64,000 bases of DNA from Punica granatum (taxonomy: Eukaryota > Streptophyta > Magnoliopsida > Myrtales > Lythraceae), in assembly GCF_007655135.1 (NCBI RefSeq), contig NC_045128.1:17996230-18060229 (forward strand). Direction: 5' to 3'. How positions within the stretch are numbered: the first letter of the stretch is position 1; each line of letters starts with the position of its first letter. This document shows positions 1 to 11,360 of the stretch, in pieces. Under the pieces are notes generated by a model, which saw nothing but the letters and a program-made list of their open reading frames with translations, was not told where the DNA came from and ran no database searches. The position numbers and the translations under genes are program-made.

Positions 1-1
1 A

Positions 2-787
2 CATCCGTTCTCCTACATCGCCAACGAGCGCACGCTGATCGAGCGCCTGGTACCGGTTATCCCGCCTCCCGAGCACAGCTTCTCGGAATAGCGGCGCTTT
101 TGGCGCGAGCTGACGCCCTCACGGTTCCTATGGGTCGCCCGATGGAACCCCGGCGGCCCCATGATCACTGGATGTCCCGGGATTGTGGGAGTCCCCCTTC
201 TTAGCCATTTGGGGAGCACGCTCATATTCCCCGGCCGGGTAATCAAACAACTCGACGGCCTACAGGACATTCCCGCCGAGGCGGACCGCCTACCTTTCCG
301 CATCCAATGGGTCGACTCTACATCCACGGCCCCCGCAAGATTCCTACAGATGCAGGAGATCCGACGCCAACGGGACGCTAGCACCATACAGCGTCTGTAC
401 TTCCCCGAGCACCCCACCGACGAAGAACGAGCATTCTCCGCCACATCAGCATACGTGATCCGGTTCTACCCGCAGGGATCGACACCACCACAACGGCCTC
501 AGGCCACCCCGACTCCCCGAGCTACACCTACCCCCGCTCCCGAAGCCGAGAGCTCCATCCAAGCGGCCATGCACGCGGAGCTACGGGCCATCAGGGAGGA
601 ATGAGATAGGCTCCGTTGCGAGCTTGTTGATTCCCGCGCAGAGGTCGCGGACTACAGGGAGCTTCAAACGGAATTGGGACGAGCACGCGCTCGAGTCGCG
701 CATCTAGACAGGGAGATGGCCCGCTTGGGCGCGAGGTTGGACTGAGTGCAGGCAAGGGCGCGCAAGATTGCCCACCCCGAGGATTAG
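2..787 (+). pseudogene. ORF1 of element C, 3' part, with three internal stops
   Basis: This is the C-terminal half of the extra ORF that Tat/Ogre elements carry upstream of gag; its function is unknown. It aligns with codons from about 245 onward of the ORF1 of element D (12948-14447). In one frame it reads through a TAG just after the SFSE residues near base 92, a TGA at 602-604 and a TGA at 743-745, and ends at TAG 785-787. The first TAG lies at the same codon as in D. The two TGA codons stand where D has arginine codons, as expected from CGA to TGA decay. The last 60 or so residues are charged, with heptad-like spacing (predicted coiled coil). The start is outside the window. Confidence 0.75.
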
Positions 788-1099
788 CGGACACGTCCAC
801 TTTTTTGCCCTCGCTCGGACCCACGCCGCTCTCAACCGGCCACCGAGCGTAAAGGGATGTCGGCTTTGCGTTTATGTTCCTTTTTCTTTCGCGCATTCTA
901 TTTTGTAAAACTATGGAACTTGAATCTAATCAATGTAATGACATTAGGATTTTGAAAATTCATGCATCTCATACATCTTGCCCCTTTATTTATTCCGCGA
1001 TTATCATCTCCAAATGTCGATGTTTGCCCTTACACATTCTTGGAATCTAGGTGATCGCAACTGGCGTCGCACCGTTCTCCGACTCGCCAATGTCTCAGG
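788..1099 (+). other. Spacer between ORF1 and gag of element C
   Basis: This 312-base AT-richer stretch has no coding signal. It is conserved with 14448-14766 of element D. A segment like the one around 905-975 (tracts reading AATGTAATGACATTAG and CATGCATCTCATAC) also recurs in the leaders of the coding-less elements A (about 52440-52520) and B (about 44160-44230, reverse strand), which hints at a retained cis role. Confidence 0.5.
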
Positions 1100-2272
1100 A
1101 TGGCAGAAGGGGATCAAGCCGATATCTCCGAGGAAGTCAATCCGCCGGTCCCGATTCATTCTCAACCACCCCTAACACACGCGCCGCCGCTTCCGACTCC
1201 GGCAGGCATACTCTCGGCGTATTCGGGCGCCCCTCCGACACATCTCCCGCCCCCGACGTCTTCAGGGGCGCCCCTTCCACAAACTTCACTAACGTCATCC
1301 ACCTCCAACGACCAAGCCCGCATCGCGGCACTCGAGGGCACGGTCAACCAAATGGCCACCAACATGGCAGAGCTGCTCGCCCTACTTAGGGGACCAAACC
1401 GCGCATCCTTGAGCTCCACGCCTCCGCTGGGACAAGGACCAACAGCCGACCCGTCTCCTTGGGTCCCACTGACTCAGGCCCCGGAGATTATGGAGGCCCC
1501 CGCACCGCGAACACTGCATACGTCCGTGGCTCACCCCTTCACTGGCCCACTTCCGCCTGCCCCCACGGCCGTCCCTCTTCCACCGACGGCATTCCTCACT
1601 TCGGATCAGGTTCTATCCGCCCCGCCATCAGCTTCTATGCCGGCCCCGACCACGATCTATGCAACCCCTTCGCCGACGATTTTTCCGGCCCCAAGCGCAC
1701 CCGCTCCGACTCATCCTCAAGCCGCAGATCTTCCCTCCTATCCACCTCCACAACCTCACACCAACTTTCCCTATCAAGCACCGCCGCTAATAAACACCAC
1801 TTTCCACTAACCAGGCACGCCAACTCACGCAGCCCAATTCGCCTCGCCGACTCACTTTTTCGCCGAGGCTGACACCGAGCAGGAACGAAGACTCAAGAGG
1901 ATGGAAGAAACAATACGGGCCCTGCAAGCGAATGACGCTCGATCCGACGCACGCTACGGAGGCTGTAGCCTATTCCCGGGCATGCGGCTGCCCCCGAAGT
2001 TCAGGATCCCAGAGTTCAAAACCTACGAGGGCACGACGGACCCACGCCACCACCTTCGCCATTATCGGGGGAAGATGCTACAGTATTGGGAATACGAGGA
2101 GTTTGTCATCCACTCCTTCCAAGACAACCTATCGAGATCCGCTCTCGATTGGTTCATGTCACTGAGGGCCGAGGACATTCCGATGTGGGAGGACCTTTCC
2201 CGGAAGTTCACCAACCAATACCGGTATTGCGCGGAAGCGCCTCCCACCCTCCTGAAGTTGAGCACCAAAGAA
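1100..2272 (+). pseudogene. gag: gag of element C, truncated
   Basis: This encodes the capsid precursor of the element (Retrotrans_gag family). The ATG at 1100 opens an acidic MAEGDQAD start, then a long Pro/Ser/Thr-rich segment (to about 1860), then the conserved capsid part with PPKFRIPEFKTYEGTTDPR and SALDWFMSL motifs (about 1990-2200). A TAA at 1808-1810 stands where element D has GAA (glutamate), splitting the frame; the frame is open again from 1811 to 2272. At about 2272 the sequence leaves gag in the middle of the capsid domain (LSTKE) and joins DNA from just upstream of RT. The rest of capsid, the zinc knuckle and all of protease are therefore missing. Element D (21440-23011) retains much of that part. 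Confidence 0.8.
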
Positions 2273-3890
2273 TGTCTCGGAGAGCCCCGACCCATATACT
2301 TCGGGGAAGGGCTCGACGAAGACAGTCGAGCGCCTGAGATTGAAGAGAGTTTGCATCGCCTCGAGGGTCGCCAGCTCACCTCAGTCGAGCCAACGGAAGA
2401 GATTAATGTGGGCACCGAAGACGAGCCCCGCACCTTAAAGATTACGCAACGAGCCCGAATGATCAACTTCCTAACAAGATACCAAGAAGTCTTTGCCTGG
2501 TCCTACGCTGACATGCCGGGTCTAGACTCGTCGATAGTGAAGCACTTCCTCCCGCTAGACACTAAGAAGTTCAACCCAAACGGCAACAATTACAACGGCA
2601 ACGGGCTAGCCTTCTCCTCCGCATCAAGGAAGAAGTCGTCAAGCAGATCGATGCGGGATTCCTCGAAGTCTGCAACTACTCCGAGTGGGTGGCGAACATT
2701 GTGCCTGTGGAAAAGAATGATGGAAGGGTCCGAGTCTGCGTCAACTACCGAGACCTCAACAAAGCCAGCCCTAAAGACAATTTCCCCCTGCCGCACATCG
2801 ACGTCCTAGTTGACAACACGGCGCGTCACGCCCAATTTTCTTTCATGGACGGCTTCTCCGGATATAACCAAATTCGGATGGCCGAGGAAGACAAGATCAA
2901 GACGACGTTCACTACAATGTGGGGGACCTTTTGTTACCGCGTCATGCCCTTTGGTCTTAAGAACGCCGGGGCAACCTATTAGAGGGCTATGGTCACGTTG
3001 TTCCATGATATGATGCACAAAGAAGTCGAGGTCTATGTTGACGACATGATTGCCAAGTCCAAAGAAGGAGAAGATCACCTCGTCAACTTGAAACGTCTTT
3101 TCGACCGCCTGAAAGAGTACAAACTCAGGCTTAATCCGGCAAAATGCACGTTCGGCGCTCGATCGGGAAAACTGCTAGGATTCGTGGTTAGCGAGCGCGG
3201 TATCGAGGTAGATCTGGATAAAGTTAAAGCAATCAGAGAGCTTCCCCCGCCGTCATCGGTCTGCGAAGTACGAGGCTTTCTAGGGCGACTGAATTACATC
3301 GCGCGGTTCATTGCAAACCTGACAGACAAATGTCAACCACTCTTTCGCTTGTTCCGCAAGAACGCGGCGATTGAATGGAATGAAGAATGTCAGAAGGCCT
3401 TCGACACCATCAAGGCATATCTGGTTCAACCGCCGGTATTGGTTCCACCTACACCAGGCCGCCTCCTCATACTTTACCTAACCGTGCGCCGACAATCATT
3501 AGGATGCATGTTAGGGCAAGAGGAGGGGTTTTAGGGTTTTAGCACGCGATCTATTATCTGAGCAAAAAGTTCACCGACGGAGAGTCCAATTATCCGGAAA
3601 TCGAGAAGATGTGCTGTGCATTGGTGTGGGTCATGCAGAGGCTCCGACAATACACGCTTTATCACACGATCCGCTTGCTGTCAAAGGCGGATCCCTTGAA
3701 GTATTTACTCGATAGCCCTTCCTCCATGCGGAACATCGCCAAATGGCGTTGTCAGTTGACAGAATATGACATCGAATACGTGTCCCGCACCTCGATCAAG
3801 TGGCAGGCGATCGCGGATCATTTGGCGGAATTCCCAATTGAAGACAACACGCCGATCGACCCCAACTTCCCGGATGAGGGGATTCTTCAA
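2273..3890 (+). pseudogene. pol: Reverse transcriptase and first RNase H of element C, frameshifted
   Basis: This encodes the RT and gypsy-type RNase H of a Tat element, which copy the genomic RNA into DNA inside the virus-like particle. Visible parts are the pre-RT linker ending FAWSYADMPGLD, the fingers, the FMDGFSGYNQI motif (about 2845), the MPFGLKNAGATY motif, the YVDD catalytic box at 3034-3045, the connection domain, and an RNase H with YYLSKKFT and IEKMCCALVWV (3550-3640). Against element E it has lost one base near 2571-2577, has a TAG at 2980-2982 replacing a CAG codon, and has a scrambled segment at about 3520-3560 that changes frame again. It cannot make an active enzyme. Confidence 0.85.
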
Positions 3891-5642
3891 GTAGACGATG
3901 AGAGAGAAAAACCGGAATGGAAGATGTATTTTGACAGCGTTGTCAATTCCACGGGGTCCGGCATCGACGCAGTGCTAATATCCTCGGACGGACGCTATTA
4001 CCCGGTAGCGGCAAAGATCGACTTCCCGTGCACCAATAATGTGGCCGAATATGAGGCGTGTATTCTAGGCCTGCAAGCAGCGTTTGATTTCGAGGTGAAA
4101 GAGCTAGAAGTATTCGGCGACTCTATGCTCACTATCTTCCAAACATTGGGGTAGTGGAAGACAAAAGATGCGAAGTTAGTGCCATACCACGAGTATCTCG
4201 AGAAGTTAACCGAGAACTTCGAAGACATCTCGTTCACCTACACCCCGCGCATGAATAATCAGTTCGCGGATGCGCTCGCAACGCTTGCCTCCATGGTGAG
4301 CATCACAAAAGAAAACCTTATCGAGCCCCTCGAGATTGAGATAACCAAAGGACCGGCCCATTGTAACACGATTGAAGCGTCCGAGGCGAAGTCGTGGTAC
4401 GAAGACATCAAGAACTTTCTAAGAACCGGCCAGTGCCCCCCATTCGCCGATCGCCGCGACCGAAAGATGCTCAGACGCCTCGCGATACACTATTTTTTGA
4501 GCGGCGAGATACTTTACCGCCGTTCCTTCGACTCCACGCTCCTTCGGTGTATCGATGAACACGAGTCGCGACTTCTGATGGAGGAGGTGCACGGGGGAAA
4601 CTGTGGGCCCCATATGAACGGTCTCATGCTCGCTAAGAAGATCATGCGCCTAGGCTATTATTGGTCCACCATGGAGACTGATTGTGTGAAGCATGTCAGA
4701 CATTGCCACCGATGTCAAGTCTACGCCGATCAGATCAAGGCGCCGCCCAACGAACTACGCCCCATGACGGCACCATGGCCCTTTTCAATGTGGGGAATGG
4801 ATGTGACTGGCCCGATTAACCCCAAAGCGTCTAACGGACACATGTTTATCTTGGTGGCAATTGATTACTTCACCAAATGGATCGAGGCCATCACTCTAGC
4901 GTCGGTCACTGCAAAAGCCGTGGCCCGCTTTCTCAGACGCGATGTCATTGCCCGATATGGAGTCCCCGCGACGATCATCACGGATAATGCCAAGAATTTG
5001 AACAATAAAGTCATCGACGAGCTTTGCGCCCAATTTAAGATTCAGCACCGCAATTCCACCCCGTACCGTCCACAAATGAACGGCGCAGTGGAAGCTGCGA
5101 ACAAAAACATCAAGAAGATCATTGAGAAGATGACAGTGAATTACAAGGATTGGCACGAAATGCTCCCTTACGCCCTTTTGGCATACCGAACATTAATCTG
5201 GACCTCCACAGGGGCAACTCCATATTCCTTGGTTTACGGCATGGAAGCAGTCCTCCCAATTGAGGTTGAAATCCCTTCCATGAGGATCCTTGCCGAAGCC
5301 GAACTTGAAGAAGCAGAATGGGCAAAACAGCGCTACGAACAGTTGAACTTCATCAATGAAAAGAGATTGAAAGCGCTATGCCATGGACAGTGCTACCAAC
5401 AAAGGATGGCTCGGGCATTCAACGCAAGAGTTCGCCATCGCGAATTCAACCCCGGCGACCTTGTTTTGAGGAAAGTCCTACACGTCACGCCGGACTCCCG
5501 GGGAAAGTTTGCGTACAAATACGACGGACCCTTTGTCGTCAAGGAGGCCTTCTCCGGAGGAGCCGTCATTTTAAGCGACATGGACGGGACTGAAAATGCA
5601 CTCCCGGTCAATGCGGATGCCATCAAGAAATATTATCCATGA
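3891..5642 (+). pseudogene. pol: Second RNase H and integrase of element C
   Basis: The first part is the additional archaeal-like RNase H that marks the Tat lineage: KMYFDS near 3920 (most copies have FDG), the NNVAEYEA block near 4037, FGDSML near 4119 and FADALA near 4265. A TAG at 4152-4154 replaces a CAG codon seen in element E. From 4179 to 5642 the frame is open. It contains the integrase zinc finger (HGGNCGPH, then CHRC), the catalytic triad D (4800-4802), D (4983-4985) and E (5091-5093), and a C-terminal DNA-binding part ending in KKYYP and TGA. The integrase half looks intact by itself and keeps both zinc cysteines, unlike element E, but has no intact upstream frame. Confidence 0.88.
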
Positions 5643-6875
5643 TCGCCCACGTTTGTATCTCAATGACCGGACCTCGTGTCTATCTCTTTTATAATACTTT
5701 CTTCATTCCCCCATACGGACTCTCATCATTCTCTTCACCCTGAAGTCTTCTCAAGAGAAAAAAATAATAATAATTTTCCCGCTAGGTTGAAAACCTCTTT
5801 GAGGCGGCCTAGGCAAAAGTTAGGGAACGAGGGGCACGACTTAAAATCCCGAGAAGGGGAATCGTGGCAAAAGGAGAGCATAAATCAATTCCTCGCTGGG
5901 CTGAAAACCCGCAAAGGGTGGCCTAGGCAAAAGTTAGGGGAACCGACAGGTGCGATCGAACCTGAACAGGGGCGATTGTAGCAAAATGTAAGTATTCATG
6001 TGAGAAAAATCAAATCAAATACCCCGCTAGGTCATCGCACGTCTCGTGGCCTAGGCAAAAGTTAGGGGACAATGTTGGCACGACCACGAAAGAAAAGGCA
6101 GCACTTCTCCGTGAAGCTACACCGAGTAGTGGTTCGGCATTCTTCGACGCAAGCAAACTCTCTTCGGTTCTCCAGACTCGAGACTCACCTCACAATGGGG
6201 TGGAATCAACGTATCCTTGATTTGGAGGATCTCATAAGATCCCCGCTCTACCATTATGTGCATATTCTACGGGTTACCCGTTCCGAAAGGCCATTCTCCG
6301 ATAGGGACACGACCGCCCTCCAACGGTCACCAAAAGCAAATCCCCGATACATCTTCACATAGATTTCTCTTACACATCGTGATTTCATCGATGGAGCACG
6401 ACTAAAATCCTTTGCAGGCTTCCTCTTCTCCGCGTGCAGGTGCAGTTGGGAACCCTGGGAGGCATCTTCTCCCGACGGACGCGCGTTTGGCCATGTAGCA
6501 GGTCGCGACTTCAAGCTGGGGGAGGGTCCTACCAAAGAGAAGATGCGGCAAAGGCGAGAACCGCGGCAGACTCTGATCCCCGACTCCTCGGGATACGTAA
6601 GCACTCCACCCCAGAGCTCGTTTCCCTCATCGCACGACCAGGGCATTCCCAGCGAAGCAGCCGCCTCAGAGCGAGACCGGTCCTCGACAAATCGAAGACC
6701 TCGGGGCCATGCACGACGCCGTCGTCGAACAAGCGCTTCAACCACACGACGATCCGCAAGCCATAATCTCCACTACATCACCCAGTGCAGTTTCGGCCGA
6801 GTGTCAAGCGAACTATCCTCCCCGCACTAAAGCGCCATTCCTTGACATTGACCTTTGATCATGCATTCCATCCGT
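5643..6875 (+). other. 3' untranslated region of element C
   Basis: No ORF here looks genuine. The stretch starts after the integrase stop and ends at the tandem array. It holds the hairpin cluster 5778-6068, and about 6070-6360 matches the reverse complement of 29400-29720 in element E. From 6420 to 6875 I see nothing recognisable. Confidence 0.6.
5778..6068 (+). other. Five tandem stem-loop modules with GCAAAAG tails (element C)
   Basis: Each module is an outer stem around a small inner hairpin, followed by a tail beginning GGCAAAAG or AGCAAAA. HP1: CTAGG 5782-5786 with CCTAG 5808-5812, inner CCTC-TTT-GAGG. HP2: CACGA 5835-5839 with TCGTG 5862-5866, inner CCC/GGG. HP3: CTGGG 5896-5900 with CCTAG from 5922. 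HP4: TGCGATCG 5951-5958 with CGATTGTA 5973-5980, inner CCTG/CAGG. HP5: CTAGG 6027-6031 with CCTAG 6050-6054, inner CACG-TCT-CGTG 6038-6048. Elements E, B and A carry the same series with different bases in the stems but preserved pairing. Confidence 0.65.
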
Positions 6876-7290
6876 GTTTTACTTTTCCTATTGCACGGGC
6901 CCATAAACCCGTGTTTTACTTTTCCTGCTGCACGGGCCCATAAACCCGTGTCTTACTTTCCTGTTGCACGGGCCCATAAACTCGTGTTTTGCTTTCCTGT
7001 TGCACAGGCCCATAAACCCGTGTTTTACTTTTCCCGCTGCACGGGCCCATAAACCCGTGTCTTACTTTCCCATTGCACGGGCCCATAAACCCGTGTTTTG
7101 CTTTCCTATTGCACAGGCCCATAAACCCGTGTTTTACTTTCCTGTTGCACGGGCCCATAAACCCGTGTTTTACTTTTCTTGTTGCACGGACCCATAAACC
7201 CTGTTTTGCTTTTCCTTTGCACGGGCCCATAAACTCGTGTCTTGCTTTCCTGTTGCACGGGCCCATAAACTCGTGTTTTACTTTTCCTGT
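6876..7290 (+). repeat. 36-37-bp tandem array in the 3' UTR of element C, 11 copies
   Basis: The block GCACGGGCCCATAAACCCGT recurs with starts near 6894, 6931, 6967, 7003, 7040, 7076, 7112, 7148, 7185, 7220 and 7255. Each unit can fold as ACGGG with CCCGT. The array is cut at 7291 by element D. A single related copy occurs in element A at about 56463-56499. Long ORFs across it on both strands are by-products of the period. Confidence 0.92.
7286..7290 (+). repeat. Presumed left target-site duplication of element D (CCTGT)
   Basis: These are the five bases before the TG of the D LTR, inside the tandem array of C. The matching copy should follow the 3' LTR of D, outside the window. Confidence 0.4.
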
Positions 7291-8612
7291 TGTCAGCACC
7301 CCATTTTGGCCCACCGGTTTCCCACACGAGGATTTCTGACCGAGGCTCGGGACACTATTCATCACCCGGCAATCAGAGGCGAATAGTCAGGCACGGGGTC
7401 ATGAACAATGGGAGAAGAGGTAGGTCACTGAGAAAAGCGGAGGAAAGCCATCAGAAGAGCGAACGAACAAGGAATCCCCAAAACGACGGGCTGGCACTGT
7501 GGCACTATTCATCATCGAGTCACCGAAGCACCGAAAGGCGCCCAATATGGGACTCCAAAAATCCCTCTCAGTGCCAAAGTGACCAACGACACATCCGAGC
7601 GCGCTCCGGAGACATCCTGGTTAGGCCGGGACACCCCGATGTCCCACGGATGCCTTTTCTAGCAGAGATCTCGGGGCCCGCTCCACTGACAGGCAGACGG
7701 CCCCTCTAAACGGGCCTATAGGCACCCAGGGACCACCAAGGTCCGGGAACAAGCTTCAGGTGACCTTCCGGAACTCGACTCGGTTTCCCAAGGGACGTTT
7801 CAGTGGTCATAAACGTCTCCCGGCGAGCCTTCGGGGCACGCCCACGAAGAACAGAGATCACAACGATCTCTGAGCACCTCACAACGATCCCCGAGCACCT
7901 CAAGACATTCAGGGAACACTGAGAAAATCCCGATCACAAGTCCCTAGGTCTTCCCGGGCCTACGGTCCTCGTCCGAGGGCGACAAGCCAACGATCCCCCA
8001 CGGGGCAAAAGGATTGCCAAAACGAATGTTAGAATGCACAAAGAGCAATCGGGGACCGGGGGACACTAAACTCCGCTCCGAACGTCCAAACAAGGCAAAA
8101 CCGACTCTCGAGGCGCCAGGTCGCCCGAACGTTCGTTCACACGACGCATGGCGATATTAGGCTCATTCAAATCCTTGTCGTTCAAGCATTCCAAATCTAC
8201 AAATTAATTGGACATCGGAGATCGGATGCGAGCTCAATCTTGTCTCAAGCATTTCCCGGCTTTTCTCTCAATCGAATGGGACCCACAGCTCAGCCAAGCC
8301 AAGCCATCAAGCCGCGGCTCAACCCTAAGCCACGGCTCAACCCTCGGCTCCGACATGACAACCCCAAGCCGCGGCTAACTCCCTTGGCCGGCGGCTCACC
8401 CGGCGGCTCCAAGCCCCCCCATCCACAAATTTGAATTTTGCTCTTACACCCATCACTTCCTCTTACACATCCATCACACCCATCACTCTCCTTTGCCTTC
8501 CCTTACACTCAACAAGACACATTCCCCATCTTAATCCCACTTGGGATTTTCGGCAGCCCACATTAGGGCCTCAAACCGCACTTAGCCTCCCTTAATTATC
8601 TCATTAAGCTAG

Positions 8613-8620
8613 CCTATAAG
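8613..8620 (+). promoter_or_regulatory. Candidate TATA box of the D LTR
   Basis: CCTATAAG is followed about 50 bases downstream by a CTCTCTC-rich stretch, a layout typical of plant Pol II core promoters. The same arrangement is found at the matching place of every LTR here. Transcription would leave about 3.7 kb of LTR as 5' leader. Confidence 0.5.
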
Positions 8621-11316
8621 TTCCCTTCCATCATTAACTCTAATCACTTCTTCATTCTCACTCTCTCTCAAGCCAACTTCTCTCTAGAATCCTCTCAACC
8701 TCCACCCCTCACCCAAGTTCCGTCCAGCCCCAAGTCAAGGCCGAAACCGGCAAAAACCATCGGAAAACCACCCGGTATTCCGGTAACCACCCGACCCGAC
8801 TTAAGCCAAAAATCATCAAACTTCCTAGCCCACATATTTTCCACCCCCTAAGTCCATTTCCGGGCTTAGATTTTCGATTTGAAGCTTCCTACACCCCGTT
8901 CCAGCCGTGAGAACATTCGGGTCCCGAGACCCCCTAGCCGTGCACACCGAACCTCCCGACGTGCCATTTCCTCCCACGACTTCGGCGAGTCGTGCCATCA
9001 CGTTCCAAGGGTTCCTCACAACCCTCACCCTCTCCCGTGAAGAGGTGGTCACGGTCCGAGGGCCGATCAACCGTGCACAACCACCATTCATCCGTTTCTC
9101 TCTTACCGGGTTCCTCTCATTTTTTACCGAACTTTCTCTCACATTTCGGGTTTATTCAGACCTTGGCACGCTCGGGGCTGCCCACGGTCACCTAGATCCG
9201 CCTCTTAGGAGTCTAACGAGCCCGACCTTGCACCGTGCCGTGACCGGAGCTAGCGTGCCGACCTCGTTCTTCCCGAGCTGCCGAGACTGCCATCTCTCGG
9301 GTCCTTCAAGCCGTGACACCCGAACCAAGTCTAGCGACTCCCTCGGCCACTTCCCCGACTCCTTTCCTCGTGCACGAGGCTAGGTAACGTCCCTCTACGA
9401 CTTAGACGAGCTAGGATCCTCGGTTCTTTGCTTGTGTGAAATATTCGTATGTTTTAAAGGCCCGAATGTATGAAAGCTTACATTTTTCTTTGGATCCATG
9501 CAACCCCATGCATCGTAACGTTTCTTTACTTCCTCGGCTACGTCCGAATGTTGCATGAACATGCATATCGAAAAAGGGGGGGGGGGGGGGGGGGGGCGGC
9601 GAACGACCCTTTTCGAGGTTGGGGAGCCCCTTGTGGTCCGTAAGGGTCACGTAACTCACGGCCGTGCCTCCCGAAGGGACGGCGGAGAGTTCCATTGCCC
9701 CTCACGGACGTACGGGGAGCTCTTCCGCCCCGAAATACGTTGCTCCCCTCATCTTATGGTCGTCTATTATGTTCATGGCATGCACACACGATGGAAAGGT
9801 TCGGAATCTTGACGTGAGAGACCCAAAGGGGTCGGGTGCGTTAAGGGAGACCCACAGCCATCCTCTTTGCAAGGGGGCCGAGAGGTCCCTTGATTCATCC
9901 GAAGCCTTGGAGCTCTTTGCTTCGTGATGCCGTGTGTTTCCCGCGGTTTATCTCCGGGTTTATCACTAAATGATTCGATGCCGTCTTCGTTGATCCTTTG
10001 AACGTGTTATTTTTGGGCGTCCCACATGATTATTTGTGTAGATCGGGACCGCATTAGTATTGGTTTAATGAAGCGTGCGCTATATTAACGTGCATGTTGT
10101 GTGTTGTATGCAAAGGCCGGTTAGAATGGACACGGAAGCCCATCGGCACTCAAAGCGAGTCATGGAGCATTCGGCCATTTATCCTTAGAGATAGCCCAAA
10201 GCTTTGGGACCCCCTTTGAGTGAGGATGGGTTTCCATTGTCGCTTTAAAACGGGTCTTTGGGATTGTTCGTGGTTATGTTATACCTTTAGTTGATGGATG
10301 AATCCGAATTATGCCATGGACGTGCTAGACCCGGAGTTTCTCGTTAATACCGCAACCATAATGCAGAACGATGATCACCGAAGAATCTCACAAACGGGAT
10401 GAACGGGACGTATCATTCGGCCAATTAAATCACTTGGACTAAATAATGGGATGAATCAACCTTCAATTTGCAAACGCATCGATGATTTACGGAGCGGTGA
10501 AAATGCCCTTTTCTATTAAAAATCCATAATTTCAAAATACCGAGTCGCGTAACACGAATAGAATCGATGTCTAGGGAGTACTCACGTGCCACGACTCGAG
10601 TCTGGGCCCAATTTGAGGCGGCCCGAGTCGGGGCACGAGAGTCTTCCTTAGACTCCTTCGTGTGACGCGATCTCCAATTTATACACAAACATCGCAATTT
10701 TAACATCTAAGGGCATAATCGTCATTCCGTAATTCACCGATACCCTAGGTGCTAGGAAGTCGGAAATGCCTCGATCTATGGACGGGAAAGGGCCACCCGT
10801 TCGGGTACGAGTCTCATTCGCACGGCCCATTCCATCCACTTTCGGTGTTTCTATCTTCCTATCGTAGATTCGGTGGGAAGTATTTCATTTCAGTTACAAA
10901 ATACAAAGAATCGAACTAATCATACATTCGACCTAATCAAATACTAGATAATGGATAGGCGGAATGATAGATTCCAATCTAGAGTCAAAACACGAGTTTG
11001 GTTATTTCGGTGAAACCGCAGTGACACTTAACTGAATAAGGGTCATAAAACAAACACACACATGTAATTGGCTCAGAATCTTATCCTAGCCCGCCCCCTA
11101 TGTTTGCCTAGGTTAGATGCATTGTTTGCCAATTAACCCCGGTTAATAACTGATTAAATCACGTACATTCGACTTAATATACAACTTGTCTGTATCTAAC
11201 GATGCTTATCAGTTATTGTCTGTATTTCATCAATTTTATCAGTTTTCCTCTGTTTTATTCTCGCATTTGATGATTTATTGCGGTTCGGTCCCGAGCCCAT
11301 AGGATACGTGTTGCAC

Positions 11317-11360
11317 GGGGTCCAACGCCCCAAATCACCGAACACGAGGTCCAACGCCTC
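11317..11360 (+). other. Paired TCCAACG-loop hairpins in the D LTR
   Basis: GGGG-TCCAACG-CCCC (11317-11331) is followed by GAGG-TCCAACG-CCTC (11346-11360). The loop is identical while the stems differ in a paired way. Confidence 0.55.

Larger units (their letters stand above)
1..7290 (+). mobile_element. Element C: 3' part of a decayed autonomous Tat/Ogre LTR retrotransposon
   Basis: The order is ORF1 end, gag, RT, RNase H, second RNase H, integrase, 3' UTR hairpins and a 36-bp tandem array, which is the Tat/Ogre order. The 5' LTR, leader and first half of ORF1 lie left of the window. Its own 3' LTR is not visible, because the 5' LTR of element D begins inside the array at 7291 with no purine tract before it. 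All coding parts carry stops or frameshifts compared with the copies in D and E. This is the outermost and so oldest level of the nest. Confidence 0.85.
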
